Origin: Pseudomonadota bacterium
GTDB taxonomy: Bacteria; Pseudomonadota; Alphaproteobacteria; Rhodobacterales; Rhodobacteraceae
Direction of reading: 5' to 3'
DNA length: 64,000 nucleotides
Assembly: GCA_038533575.1 (NCBI GenBank)
Contig: JBCAYL010000001.1
Location: 834,226-898,225, forward strand
Of the stretch, positions 33,643-44,092 are shown piece by piece; position 1 is the stretch's first letter; the number at the start of each line of letters is the position of its first letter. The position numbers and the translations under genes were made by a program. The notes under the pieces were generated by a model. The model did no database searches, had not been told where the DNA came from, and saw only the letters and a list, made by a program, of their open reading frames with translations.

Positions 33643-36366
33643 ATGACGCCCCCTGCCATCACCTGCTGGCCCGCGCCTTTCGAGCCCGACCGCGCCGCTG
33701 AGGTGGCTCGGCTCTACGATGCGGGCCCGTTGCGCGACCTGGCCGGTGGCGCGGCGGGCTGCAGCCCGTATCTCCACGGCATCCTGAGGGCGGAGGCGGA
33801 CTGGATCACCGCGGCCATGGCCGCGCCCGAGGCCGCGCTCGACGCGCTGCTCGGCGATGCGGCCCCCGGGGCCATGCGCCGGGACAAGCAGCGCATGGCC
33901 GCGCTTGTGGCGCTCCTCGATCTGGGCGGGGCGTGGGACCTGGCACAGGTGACCGCCGCGCTCACCGATTTCGCCGATCGCGCCGTGGCGCGCGCCATCG
34001 ACGCCGAACTCGCGCCGCTTCAGGCGCGCGGCAAGCTTTCCGGGGAGACCGGCCTCTTCGTGCTGGCCATGGGCAAGATGGGCGCCCACGAGCTCAACTA
34101 CTCCTCCGACATCGATCTCATCTGCATGATGGACGATCACGGCCTCGACGCCGCCGAAGCGGGCACGCGGCGCAGCCTTCTCATTCGCGCGGTCCGCGCG
34201 GCCATGCGCCGGCTCTCGGAGGTGACCGAAGCGGGCTATGTCTTCCGCACCGATCTGCGCCTGAGGCCCGATGCCTCGGTGACGCCCGTCGTCGTCACCA
34301 CGCGCTTTGCCGAGACCTATTACGAGGGCCTCGGGCGAACGTGGGAGCGCGCGGCCTTCATCAAGGCGCGCGCCGCGGCGGGCGACATCCCGGCGGGCGC
34401 GCGGTTTCTCGAGGCGCTGCGCCCTTTCGTCTGGCGGCGGCATCTGGATTTCGCGGCCATCGAGGATGCCCATGACATCCTGCGCAAGATCCGCGCCCAT
34501 CACGGGCTCGCGGGCCCGATCACGCTGCCGGGGCACGACATGAAGCTCGGGCGCGGCGGCATCCGGGAGATCGAGTTCTTCGCCCAAACCCGGCAGCTCA
34601 TCTCAGGCGGTCGCGACGGGCGGCTTCGGCACCGGGGGACGCTGGCCGCGCTGGCCGCGCTCGCGGAGGCGGGTTGGGTGGAGAGCGATGTCTCCGGCAC
34701 GCTCGCTGCCGCCTACACGCGCCACCGCGAGGTGGAGCACCGGCTGCAGATGCTGCGCGATGCCCAGACCCACGTGCTGCCCCAGAGCGCGGAGGGCTTT
34801 GACCGGCTTGCGGCCTTCATGGGCACCACGCGCGCAGCGCTCGAGGCGCGGCTCAGGGACGATCTCGAGGCGGTGCACGCGCTCTGCGAGCCCTTCTTCG
34901 CGCCGCGCCCCGTGACGCGGGAGGAGGGCGCGGAGACGCCCGACTTCGGCACCGAGATCACCCGGCGCTGGCTGAGCTATCCCGCGCTGCGCTCGCCCCG
35001 GGCGGCGCGGCTCTTCGAGCGGCTGAAGCCGCGCATCCTGCACCGTCTGGGCGACGCGCGGGAGCCCGAGCGCGCGCTGGGGCACTTCGATGCCTTTCTG
35101 GCCGGTCTGCCCGCGGGCGTTCAGGTCTTTTCGCTCTTCGAGGCCAATCCGCAGCTCGTCGACCTCCTGACCGACATCGTCACCACCGCCCCGCGCCTCG
35201 CGGAGTACCTCGGTCGCAATGCGGGCGTCTTCGATGCGGTCATCGGCGGCGCGTTCTTCGAGCCTTGGCCCGGCGCGGCGGAGCTCGTGGCCGCGCTCAA
35301 TCACCGGCTCGCGCGGGAGGGCGACTACGAGGCGCGGCTCGATGCGGCCCGGGCGTGGGCCAAGGAGATGCGCTTTCGCGTCGGCGTGCATCACCTGCGG
35401 GGCCTCGTGGATGCCGAGGAGGCCGGGCGGCAGTACGCCGATCTCGCGGAGGCGGTGCTGGCGGGGCTATGGCCTGTGGTGACGGGCGAGTTCGCGCGCA
35501 AGCACGGGCCGGAGCCCGGGCAGGGCGCGGCGGTGGTGGCCATGGGCTCGCTCGGCGCAGGCCGGCTCCACGCCGCCTCCGATCTCGATCTCATCCTGAT
35601 CTACGATGCCGGGGCGGCGGAGGCCTCCGAGGGGCCGCGGCCGCTGCCCGTGCGCAGTTACTTCGCCCGGCTCACCCAGGCGCTCATCACCGCGCTGAGC
35701 GCGCCCATGGCCCAGGGGCGGCTCTACGAGGTGGACATGCGGCTGAGGCCTTCGGGGCGGAACGGGCCGGTGGCCGTCTCCGTGGCCTCCTGGGAAAGCT
35801 ACCAGCAGAGCGAGGCCTGGACTTGGGAGCACCTCGCGCTCACGCGGGCGCGGGCCGTGGCCGGTAGCGTGCCGCTCGGGGCGCGGATCGAGGCCTTCCG
35901 CTGCGCGCTTCTCGCGCGACCCCGGGACGCAAGCGAGATCGCAAAGATCAAGACCGACGTGGCCGACATGCGCGCGCGCATCTTCGCGGCGCGGCCCGGC
36001 GCCGGGGGGCTCACCGCCAAGGATGGGCCCGGACGGCTCCAGGATCTCGAGCTTTTCGCGCAATCCCAGGCGCTTCTCAGCGGGCGCGATGCGCGAGACG
36101 TCGCAGGCCAGCTCTCGGATGTCGCGGATGCGGCGGACCTTCTCGCCCATGGCCGCCAGCTCTGGCAGGTGCGGGCCGGGGCCGCCCTCATCGGTCTCTC
36201 GGAGGCCCATGGTCAAGGCGTGGGACAGGCGGCGATGGCGTTCATCCTGCGCATCACGGGGCAGGAGAGCGAGGCGGCGCTGGTGGCCGCGCTGGAGGAC
36301 GGTGCGGCGACGACCGTCGCACGGATCGAAGCCGCGCTTGCCGGCGCGGAGGCCGCGCCTAGCTGA
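33643..36366 (+). CDS. glnE: Bifunctional glutamine synthetase adenylyltransferase / adenylyl-removing enzyme
   Basis: 907 aa. GlnE turns glutamine synthetase off by adenylylation and on again by deadenylylation in response to PII. Two nucleotidyltransferase domains are visible with their paired aspartates: the removing domain near residue 144 (GKMGAHELNYSSDIDLI) and the transferase domain near residue 633 (AMGSLGAGRLHAASDLDLI). Each is followed by a GlnD/PII-uridylyltransferase-like helical domain. Length is close to the 946 aa of E. coli GlnE. The ATG at 33643 gives a short N-terminus; no clear ribosome site is seen. Confidence 0.96.
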   Translation: MTPPAITCWPAPFEPDRAAEVARLYDAGPLRDLAGGAAGCSPYLHGILRAEADWITAAMAAPEAALDALLGDAAPGAMRRDKQRMAALVALLDLGGAWDLAQVTAALTDFADRAVARAIDAELAPLQARGKLSGETGLFVLAMGKMGAHELNYSSDIDLICMMDDHGLDAAEAGTRRSLLIRAVRAAMRRLSEVTEAGYVFRTDLRLRPDASVTPVVVTTRFAETYYEGLGRTWERAAFIKARAAAGDIPAGARFLEALRPFVWRRHLDFAAIEDAHDILRKIRAHHGLAGPITLPGHDMKLGRGGIREIEFFAQTRQLISGGRDGRLRHRGTLAALAALAEAGWVESDVSGTLAAAYTRHREVEHRLQMLRDAQTHVLPQSAEGFDRLAAFMGTTRAALEARLRDDLEAVHALCEPFFAPRPVTREEGAETPDFGTEITRRWLSYPALRSPRAARLFERLKPRILHRLGDAREPERALGHFDAFLAGLPAGVQVFSLFEANPQLVDLLTDIVTTAPRLAEYLGRNAGVFDAVIGGAFFEPWPGAAELVAALNHRLAREGDYEARLDAARAWAKEMRFRVGVHHLRGLVDAEEAGRQYADLAEAVLAGLWPVVTGEFARKHGPEPGQGAAVVAMGSLGAGRLHAASDLDLILIYDAGAAEASEGPRPLPVRSYFARLTQALITALSAPMAQGRLYEVDMRLRPSGRNGPVAVSVASWESYQQSEAWTWEHLALTRARAVAGSVPLGARIEAFRCALLARPRDASEIAKIKTDVADMRARIFAARPGAGGLTAKDGPGRLQDLELFAQSQALLSGRDARDVAGQLSDVADAADLLAHGRQLWQVRAGAALIGLSEAHGQGVGQAAMAFILRITGQESEAALVAALEDGAATTVARIEAALAGAEAAPS

Positions 36367-36386
36367 GCGGCGAAAGGGAGACGCAT

Positions 36387-36653
36387 ATGGACCTGGCCGA
36401 GGCCGACCCCAAGGGGCTCATCCGCGAAAGTTACCGGATCGACGGGATCACCGGCGGCGAGTGCCGCTCGATCTTTCTCGATTGGGCGATCAGCGTCCCC
36501 GAAAGCGCGGACACGCTGGCGCAGGTGCGGTTTCTCATCGAGACCTACGCGGCGGACGCGCCGGGCCACCCGATGACGGAAACGCTGCGCGCCGCGCTCG
36601 AGGCGCCGCCCGTAACGGGCCGCCGGGGCGGACGGAAGGCGCGCCTAAGCTAA
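36387..36653 (+). CDS. Small hypothetical protein downstream of glnE
   Basis: 88 aa, soluble, with a basic C-terminal tail (GRRGGRKARLS). It starts 20 bp after glnE with a good GGGAGACGCAT site, so it is likely in the same transcript. The body (SYRIDGITGGECRSIFLDWA; VRFLIETYAADAPGHPMTE) has a fold-like mix of helices but no motif I recognise. Its last 9 nt overlap the end of the convergent eda gene. Confidence 0.75.
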   Translation: MDLAEADPKGLIRESYRIDGITGGECRSIFLDWAISVPESADTLAQVRFLIETYAADAPGHPMTETLRAALEAPPVTGRRGGRKARLS

Positions 36654-37283
36654 GCCCGCCGCTTCGCGCGCGAGGCCCTCGATGCGCGTCCAGTCGCCGG
36701 CCTCCACCGCGTCCTTCGGCGCGAGCCAGGAGCCACCAACGCAGACCACGTTGGGGACCGCGAGGTAGTCGGGCGCATTCGCCGGGCTCACCCCGCCGGT
36801 GGGGCAGAAGCGCACCTGCGGCAGGGGAGAGGCGAGGCTCTTGAGGAGCGCCGCACCGCCCGCGGCCTCCGCGGGAAAGAACTTCTGGATGGTGTAGCCC
36901 TGCGCGAGGAGTTCCATGACCTCGGTCGCCGTGGCCGCGCCGGGCAGGAGGGGCAGGTCATTGGCGATGCAGGCATCGATGACATCCGCCGTGGAGCCCG
37001 GGGAGACGCCGAACGTGGCGCCCGCGCCCTTGGCCTGCTCCACGTCGCGCCCGCTGAGAAGTGTACCCGCGCCCACGAGCCCGCCCTCGACGCCCGCCAT
37101 CTCGCGGATGACATCGAGCGCGGCCTCGGTGCGCAGCGTCACCTCGAGCGCGGGCGCGCCACCGGCCACGAGAGCGCGCGCGAGCGGCGCGGCATGGGCA
37201 GCACTTTCCACGACGAGCACCGGGATGACGGGTGCCGCCGCGCAGATCTCGGCTGCCGCCGCGGATTGCTGTTCAGGAGTCAT
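36645..37283 (-). CDS. eda: KDPG / KHG aldolase (Entner-Doudoroff)
   Basis: 212 aa. It cleaves 2-keto-3-deoxy-6-phosphogluconate to pyruvate and glyceraldehyde-3-phosphate. The Schiff-base lysine is in IQKFFPAE, the catalytic glutamate in LEVTLRTEAAL, and the phosphate-binding end in CPTGGVSPANAPDYL. It lies downstream of edd with one small reading frame between. Its ATG lies inside that small frame (11-nt overlap) and lacks a clear ribosome site of its own, which suggests translation is coupled to it. Confidence 0.95.
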   Translation of the reverse strand: MTPEQQSAAAAEICAAAPVIPVLVVESAAHAAPLARALVAGGAPALEVTLRTEAALDVIREMAGVEGGLVGAGTLLSGRDVEQAKGAGATFGVSPGSTADVIDACIANDLPLLPGAATATEVMELLAQGYTIQKFFPAEAAGGAALLKSLASPLPQVRFCPTGGVSPANAPDYLAVPNVVCVGGSWLAPKDAVEAGDWTRIEGLAREAAGLA

Positions 37284-37470
37284 TTGCGTCTTCGATAATA
37301 ACGTTTACGTGGATTATGGCGAACTTTGCGAGGTCTTCGCCTGGTGCGTAGTTCTCCTTGATGTGCTTCATTGCCTCTTCTTGCGTCTCAAAGGCTTTGG
37401 TCGTCATGAATGCACCGTGAGGTCCGACTATGCCATAGAGTCGTCGCTCGGACTTAAGACTGCTAACCAT
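37273..37470 (-). CDS. Small orphan protein between edd and eda
   Basis: 65 aa, soluble, with one short repeat-like helix (TTKAFETQEEAMKHIKENY). No family is recognised. Base use is clearly more AT-rich than in edd or eda, and third positions are not GC-biased. It begins at ATG 37470 (a GTG at 37473 is an alternative) with a weak GAGAG site, and ends 11 nt inside eda. Either it is an inserted gene or a short coupling frame for eda. Coding status is moderate. Confidence 0.5.
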   Translation of the reverse strand: MVSSLKSERRLYGIVGPHGAFMTTKAFETQEEAMKHIKENYAPGEDLAKFAIIHVNVIIEDANDS

Positions 37471-37506
37471 CACTAGCTCTCTTTCTTAACCACTCACTCA
37501 AGCAGC

Positions 37507-39312
<1,806 letters not shown>

Positions 39313-39378
39313 TGCGGGTCCTCCTGTGAGGGAAAGGGACTGGCTTATGGCGGGCGCGTATCACGGCTTTTCGAAGGA

Positions 39379-39392
39379 TGATAGCGCTAACA
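39379..39392. promoter_or_regulatory. LacI-type operator upstream of edd
   Basis: TGATAGCGCTAACA has a TAGCGCTA core and flanking TG/CA that form a near-perfect 14-bp dyad, the typical form of LacI-family operators. It lies 67 bp upstream of the edd start in the 245-bp divergent spacer, so it could also affect the lipoprotein gene at 39558. The repressor gene is not in the window. Confidence 0.6.
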
Positions 39393-39557
39393 ACCGTATC
39401 CCGAGGAATACTTTTGCATGCCACCGCCGCTGCGCATCGCGGCAACATCATGGCACGCTTCCCCCGAAATTCCGGCAATTATCTCAAATTCGCCCCAATT
39501 CAGCCCGCTTCACCAGCCACAGCGGAGACAACCTCGGGTCACTGAAAGGATAAGAGC

Positions 39558-40163
39558 ATGCCCCGTTTTCTGCGTCTTTGCGCGATCGCCTGCATGGGTG
39601 CCTCGCTTGCGGCCTGCGCCACCGTGGAAACGGCCACGCGCTCCGCACCCCTTGAAGTGCCCGGCTTCCAAGAGATCCAGCCGTCCTTCGACGTCACCGA
39701 GATCACTGTGGACGTCCCGCGCGACCTGCGCGTTTCGGAGGCCAACAGCTATTATCCCATCGCCGATATCGTGTGGCGCGGTGACCCCATCGGGGACCGT
39801 CACGCCCAGATCACCGAGCTCATGGGCGCGGCCTTCGCCGAAGGCACCGGCGCGCTCGAGGGCGTGCAGCCCGTGATGGTGGACGTGGAGGTCGTGCGCT
39901 TCCACTCGCTCACCGAGAAGGCGCGCTACACCGTGGGCGGCGTGCATTCCATCCGCTTCGACATGACGGTGCGCGACGCGCAGACCGGCGCTGTCCTCGT
40001 GCCCAAGCGCCGCGTGAACGCGGACCTCGACGCGCTTGGGGGCCGTGCGGCCATCGAATCCGATCGCAACGGCAACGGGCAGAAGATGCGCCTGTCGGCC
40101 CACCTGGCCCAGGTCATCAAGGCTGAGTTGGCGCGCCCGCTGACCGTGGCCACCGCGCTCTAA
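39558..40163 (+). CDS. Outer-membrane or periplasmic lipoprotein (hypothetical)
   Basis: 201 aa. The signal peptide ends in a lipobox, SLAAC, with the lipidated cysteine at residue 20. The mature protein has a regular beta-rich body (VTEITVDVPRDLRV; VMVDVEVVRFHSLTEKARYTVGGVHSI, in part) and a long C-terminal helix. Similar lipoproteins occur in many Rhodobacteraceae but have no defined function. A GGATAAGAGC ribosome site precedes the ATG. Confidence 0.82.
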   Translation: MPRFLRLCAIACMGASLAACATVETATRSAPLEVPGFQEIQPSFDVTEITVDVPRDLRVSEANSYYPIADIVWRGDPIGDRHAQITELMGAAFAEGTGALEGVQPVMVDVEVVRFHSLTEKARYTVGGVHSIRFDMTVRDAQTGAVLVPKRRVNADLDALGGRAAIESDRNGNGQKMRLSAHLAQVIKAELARPLTVATAL

Positions 40164-40207
40164 GCGCGCGCTACACATCGCTTGAAGAAGGCTCTAGAGG
40201 GGGTGGC

Positions 40208-41419
40208 ATGGCGCTGCCCCCTTCTTCTTTGTCCGACCGTCCCGTCATCCGATTGAAACCCAATGCCGATGCCCGGCGGCTGCGCCACGGCGCGCCCTGG
40301 GTCTATGGCAACGAGCTCGTGCTCGACCGGCGCACGAAGAAACTCCCGGCGGGGTCGCTGGCAGTGCTCGAGGATGCCGGACGCGCGCCCATCGGGGTGG
40401 TGGCGGTGAACATGGCCTCGAAGATCGCGGGCCGCATCCTGACCCGCGACGTGGGCGAGACGGTGGATGCAGCCTGGATCGATGCCAAGATCGCGCAGGC
40501 GCTGGCGCTCCGCGAAAGGCTCTACGTCGCGCCGTTCTACCGCCTTGTCCATGCCGAGGGGGACGGCCTGCCCGGCGTCGTGATCGACCGGTTCGGCGAT
40601 GTCGCGGTCCTGCAGGCCAACGCCGCTTGGGCCGATGCCCGCAAGGAGGACTTTGCCGCGGCCCTCGCGGCGCGAGGCATGCCCACCGTGATCCTCAATG
40701 GCACCGGCCGCGCCCGGAGCCTCGAGGGGCTGCCGGAACTGCGCACCGTGATCGCGGGCGCGGCGCCCGAGGGCCCGGTGCCCGTGCCCATGTCCGGCGC
40801 GACCTACATGGCCGATCTCCTCGAGGGGCAGAAGACGGGCCTCTTCTACGATCAGCGTCCGAACCACGCCTTTCTGCAGGGCTTCGTCTCGGGCGGGACG
40901 GTGCTCGATGTCTTCTGTCACGTGGGGGGCTTCGGGCTCGCGGCGCTGGCGGCGGGCGCGGCGCGGGTGACGGGCGTCGATGGCTCCGCGGCGGCGCTCG
41001 CGCTGGCCGAGCAAGGCGCGCGCCGCATGGAGGCCGCCGACCGCTACGAGACCCGGCAGGGCGATGCCTTCGAGGTGCTCACGGAGCTGAACGAGGCTGG
41101 CGCGCAATACGATCATGTCGTCTGCGACCCGCCCGCCTTCGCGCCGGCCAAGCCCGCGCTCGAGGCGGGGCTCCGGGCCTACGAGAAAACCGCGCGCCTC
41201 GCCGCGCCGCTCGTGGCCCCCGGCGGGACACTCGTGCTCTGCTCCTGCTCCCACGCAGCCACGCTCGACAAGTTCCGCAGCGCGAGCCTGCGCGGCGTGG
41301 CGCGGGCCGGGCGCGCGGCGCAGGTGCTCCATACCGGCGCGGCGGGCCCGGATCATCCGCAGCATCCCGCGCTCGCCGAAACCAGCTATCTCAAGGCCGT
41401 CTTCCTGAGGCTCCTATGA
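40208..41419 (+). CDS. RlmI-like 23S rRNA (cytosine) methyltransferase
   Basis: 403 aa. An N-terminal PUA-like domain (residues 10-75) precedes an RFM-type extension and a class I SAM methyltransferase domain (VLDVFCHVGGFGLAALAAGA near 237; VVCDPPAFAP near 303; LVLCSCSH near 345). The two cysteine-containing motifs, DPPAF and CSCSH, match RlmI/YccW, which makes m5C1962 in 23S rRNA. Its TGA overlaps the start of a PIN-domain gene as ATGA. Confidence 0.9.
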   Translation: MALPPSSLSDRPVIRLKPNADARRLRHGAPWVYGNELVLDRRTKKLPAGSLAVLEDAGRAPIGVVAVNMASKIAGRILTRDVGETVDAAWIDAKIAQALALRERLYVAPFYRLVHAEGDGLPGVVIDRFGDVAVLQANAAWADARKEDFAAALAARGMPTVILNGTGRARSLEGLPELRTVIAGAAPEGPVPVPMSGATYMADLLEGQKTGLFYDQRPNHAFLQGFVSGGTVLDVFCHVGGFGLAALAAGAARVTGVDGSAAALALAEQGARRMEAADRYETRQGDAFEVLTELNEAGAQYDHVVCDPPAFAPAKPALEAGLRAYEKTARLAAPLVAPGGTLVLCSCSHAATLDKFRSASLRGVARAGRAAQVLHTGAAGPDHPQHPALAETSYLKAVFLRLL

Positions 41420-41964
41420 AAGTCCTGCTCGATGCCTGCGTGCTCTACCCCACGGTGCAGCGCGAGATCCTTCTCCACGCCGCCCGCGCGGGGACGTTCG
41501 AGCCGCTCTGGTCGAACCGGATCCTCGAGGAATGGCGCATCGCCGCCGGGCGTCTCGGCCCCGTGGCGGGAGCCCAGGCGGAGGGCGAGATCGCGCTCCT
41601 GCGCGGGCTCTGGCCGGGCTCCATGGTGCGGCCCCGCGAGAGCGACGAGCGCCGCCTCTACCTGCCTGATGAGAACGATATCCACGTGCTCGCCGCCGCC
41701 ATCGCGGGCTCTGCGGAGGTCCTCCTCACAGAGAATGCCAAGGATTTCCCGCGCGGCACGCTCATCGAAGAAGGGATCCGCCGCGACGGGCCCGATCACT
41801 TCCTGACCTCGCTGCTTGTCAGCTATCCGAGAGAAATCCGGCAGTCGGTGGAGACGGTCTGGGCCAACGCCCAGGGGATGGAGGGCTGCCCGCCCACCCT
41901 GCGGGCGCTTCTGAAGAAGGCGCGCCTGCCGCGGCTCGCGAAGGCCATGGAGCGCGGGGCCTAG
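41416..41964 (+). CDS. PIN-domain protein (putative ribonuclease)
   Basis: 182 aa. The PIN fold is indicated by Asp6 (LLDACVLYPT), a downstream acidic patch (LPDENDIHVLAAAI) and TENAKDFP, which together make a Mg2+ site. PIN proteins are usually endoribonucleases and often the toxin of a toxin-antitoxin pair. No antitoxin-like gene is adjacent. Instead the ATG overlaps the stop of the rRNA methyltransferase gene, suggesting an RNA-processing role linked to it. Its stop overlaps the end of the broken M48 gene by 4 nt. Confidence 0.82.
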   Translation: MKVLLDACVLYPTVQREILLHAARAGTFEPLWSNRILEEWRIAAGRLGPVAGAQAEGEIALLRGLWPGSMVRPRESDERRLYLPDENDIHVLAAAIAGSAEVLLTENAKDFPRGTLIEEGIRRDGPDHFLTSLLVSYPREIRQSVETVWANAQGMEGCPPTLRALLKKARLPRLAKAMERGA

Positions 41965-42655
41965 ACCTCCGAGGCGCGCCAGCGGGCCTCGTTGGCCTCG
42001 ATGGCCGCGATCCGCTCCGGGCTCTTCGGGTGGCTCAGGAGCCAGGCGGGTGCGGCCCCCGCGCGGGACTTCGTGAGCGCGTCGAGCTTCTGAAAGAGGC
42101 TTTTCTGCCCCTCGAGCCCGATCCCGGATTTCAGCAGCAGCGCCGAGGCATAGGCATCGGCTTCGTACTCGTCTTCCCGCGAGAGCTTGGCGGCGAAGAG
42201 CGAGATCAGCGCATTGGCGATGTAGGGCCCCACGAACGGGATGAAGCGCCCGATGATCATCATGAGCGCGGCGCGCGCGGCGTTTTGCGCGGTGAAATCG
42301 ATCATCCGGCGGCGGGTATGGCCGAGCGCCACGTGGCCCACGAGCTCGGCCACGTGGCGCTCGGCAGCTCGTCAGCGCTCACGCTGCCTTTGCGGAACTC
42401 TTGGTAGAAGCCGCGGGTGATGAAGATGCGCCCGTCCGGCGCGGCGAGGCCGTTGATCATGTCCACGTCGTAGAGATTGACCTTGATCCGCGGCACGTCG
42501 AGCGCACGCGCCATGGCGTTGAAGGCGCTCTCGAGGGCGGGATCCTCGAGCGGGCGTGACTTCTCGTTGAGCTGCCGCTTCGTGGACCACGCTGAAAAGC
42601 GCATCATCAAGAAGCCATAGGCCACGGCGAGAAGGATGGGCATCAACCAGGTCAT
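41961..42655 (-). pseudogene. Disrupted M48-family metalloprotease gene
   Basis: The gene is in two frames. The N-terminal part (start ATG 42655, one hydrophobic helix MTWLMPILLAVAYGFL) runs in frame to about 42365 and ends in ISADEL-like GSVSADEL. The C-terminal part (GHVALGHTRRRMIDF onward, with EADAYASALLLKS carrying the usual third zinc-ligand glutamate) is in another frame to the stop at 41961. The junction lies in an 18-9-18 bp inverted repeat, where the expected HELGH is missing; the motif is found on the opposite strand of the same repeat. No functional M48 protease can be made from this sequence as it stands. Sequencing or assembly error is possible. Confidence 0.8.
42321..42365. repeat. 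Perfect 18-9-18 bp inverted repeat in the M48 gene
   Basis: Arms GCCGAGCGCCACGTGGCC (42321-42338) and its exact complement (42348-42365) enclose CACGAGCTC. On the plus strand the segment reads VAHELGHVALG, the zinc-binding stretch expected on the minus strand. The minus-strand sequence just before GHVALGH is therefore an inverted copy of what should follow. This is the expected product of strand-switching during replication, or of a foldback artefact. Confidence 0.9.
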
Positions 42656-42716
42656 GGCAGAGATATGGTGCGTGCCGCGGCCCGCCTCAAGCGGGTGCGG
42701 CGCCGCTGCGCGCCGC

Positions 42717-43904
42717 CTAGCCGCGGCTCAGCATCCGCATGCCCGCGTCGATGCCGTCGAGGGTCATCGGCACCATGCGATCCTCGAAGATCGTGCGGAT
42801 CATCTGCACCGATTGCGTGTAGTCCCACCACTTCTGCGGCACCGGGTTGATCCATAGATGGGCGGGCCATTGCTCCCGCGCGCGGCGGAGCCAGACCTCC
42901 CCGGCCTCCTCGTTCCAGTGCTCGTTGGCTCCGCCCGCCATGGCGACCTCGTAGGGCGACATCGATGCATCGCCAACGAAGATGCAGCGGTAATCGGGGT
43001 CGTAGGTCCTGAGCACCTCATGGGTCGGTGTCTGCGCGTTCCAGCGCCTGCGATTGTCGCGCCAGACGCCTTCGTAGAGGCAATTGTGGAAGTAGAAATA
43101 TTCGAGGTGCTTGAACTCCGCGCGCGCCGCCGAGAAAAGCTCTTCGACGACCTTGATATGGGGGTCCATGGACCCGCCCACGTCGAGAAAGAGCAACACC
43201 TTCACGGCGTTCCTTCGCTCGGGCCGGGTCTGGACGTCGAGGTAGCCGTGCTCGGCGGTGGCGCGGATCGTGCCGTCCAGATCGAGCTCCTCAGCGGCCC
43301 CGTCGCGCGCCCAGCGGCGCAAGCGCTTGAGCGCCACCTTGATGTTGCGCGTGCCGAGTTCCACGCTGTCATCTAGATTTCGGAATTCGCGCTTGTCCCA
43401 GACCTTCACGGCGCGCCTGTGGCGACTTTCCTTCTGGCCGATGCGCACGCCCTCGGGATTGTAGCCATAGGCGCCGAAGGGGGAGGTGCCCGCCGTGCCG
43501 ATCCATTTCGAGCCGCCCTGGTGGCGACCTTCCTGCTCCTTGAGGCGTTCGCGCAGCGTCTCCATGAGCTTCTCGAAGCCGCCCATGGCCTCGATCTCCG
43601 CCTTCTCGGCCTCGCTCAGGTGCTTCTCGGCCATCTTGGCGAGCCAGTCGGCGGGGATGTCCACGGCCTCCAGCACGTCTTCCATGGAGATCGCCTCGAG
43701 GCCCGCGAAGCTCGCCGCGAAGGCGCGGTCGAAGCGGTCGATGTGGCGCTCATCCTTCACCATGGTCGTGCGCGCGAGGTAGTAGAAGGCGTCGACGTCG
43801 TAGGTCGCGAGTCCCCGCTTCATACCTTCGAGAAACGACAGGTATTCGCGCAGCGAGACCGGCACGCGCGCCTCCCGCAGGGCCTCGAAGAAGGGCAGGA
43901 ACAT
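42717..43904 (-). CDS. VWA-domain protein (CoxE-like), partner of MoxR
   Basis: 395 aa. An N-terminal helical part (1-165) is followed by a conserved block (KWIGTAGTSPFGAYGYNPEG) and a VWA domain with the MIDAS motif D-x-G-x-S (LFLDVGGSMD, near 245) and a later GDASMSP. Such proteins act with MoxR AAA+ ATPases as metal-dependent adaptors in maturation or activation of other proteins. The ATG at 43904 overlaps the stop of the 55-aa membrane gene by one base (TGATG). A MoxR ATPase is encoded at 45672-46511, in the same strand run. Confidence 0.9.
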   Translation of the reverse strand: MFLPFFEALREARVPVSLREYLSFLEGMKRGLATYDVDAFYYLARTTMVKDERHIDRFDRAFAASFAGLEAISMEDVLEAVDIPADWLAKMAEKHLSEAEKAEIEAMGGFEKLMETLRERLKEQEGRHQGGSKWIGTAGTSPFGAYGYNPEGVRIGQKESRHRRAVKVWDKREFRNLDDSVELGTRNIKVALKRLRRWARDGAAEELDLDGTIRATAEHGYLDVQTRPERRNAVKVLLFLDVGGSMDPHIKVVEELFSAARAEFKHLEYFYFHNCLYEGVWRDNRRRWNAQTPTHEVLRTYDPDYRCIFVGDASMSPYEVAMAGGANEHWNEEAGEVWLRRAREQWPAHLWINPVPQKWWDYTQSVQMIRTIFEDRMVPMTLDGIDAGMRMLSRG

Positions 43905-44071
43905 CAGAGCAGGCGGGAGAGGATGATGGCGGCGATCACGCCCACGATCATGCCGAAGATCGCGAAGGAGCCCGCATATTGCAGGATGTCGAGCAGTTTG
44001 CCGCCGCTCTGCTTGGCGCGCCACGCGCCGTAGCTGCCGAAGAGGACCATACAGGCCAGAGTGGGGACCAT
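43904..44071 (-). CDS. 55-aa membrane protein
   Basis: Reads MVPTLACMVLFGSYGAWRA, a positively charged loop (KQSGGKLLD), and a hydrophobic C-terminal helix (GSFAIFGMIVGVIAAIILS), ending SRLL. Two short membrane segments are likely. It is located between the DUF2927 gene (21 bp upstream) and the VWA gene (stop and start overlap by one base), so it is almost certainly translated in that operon. The function is unknown; small proteins at this locus are seen in related genomes by my recollection. Confidence 0.72.
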   Translation of the reverse strand: MVPTLACMVLFGSYGAWRAKQSGGKLLDILQYAGSFAIFGMIVGVIAAIILSRLL

Positions 44072-44092
44072 GGGAGCGCCTCCGAAGGGGCG

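Noticed and set aside
42321-42365. Invertible phase-variation switch
   Set aside because: Inverting the repeat would restore HELGH but leave the frame broken upstream, and no recombinase or site-specific core is present.
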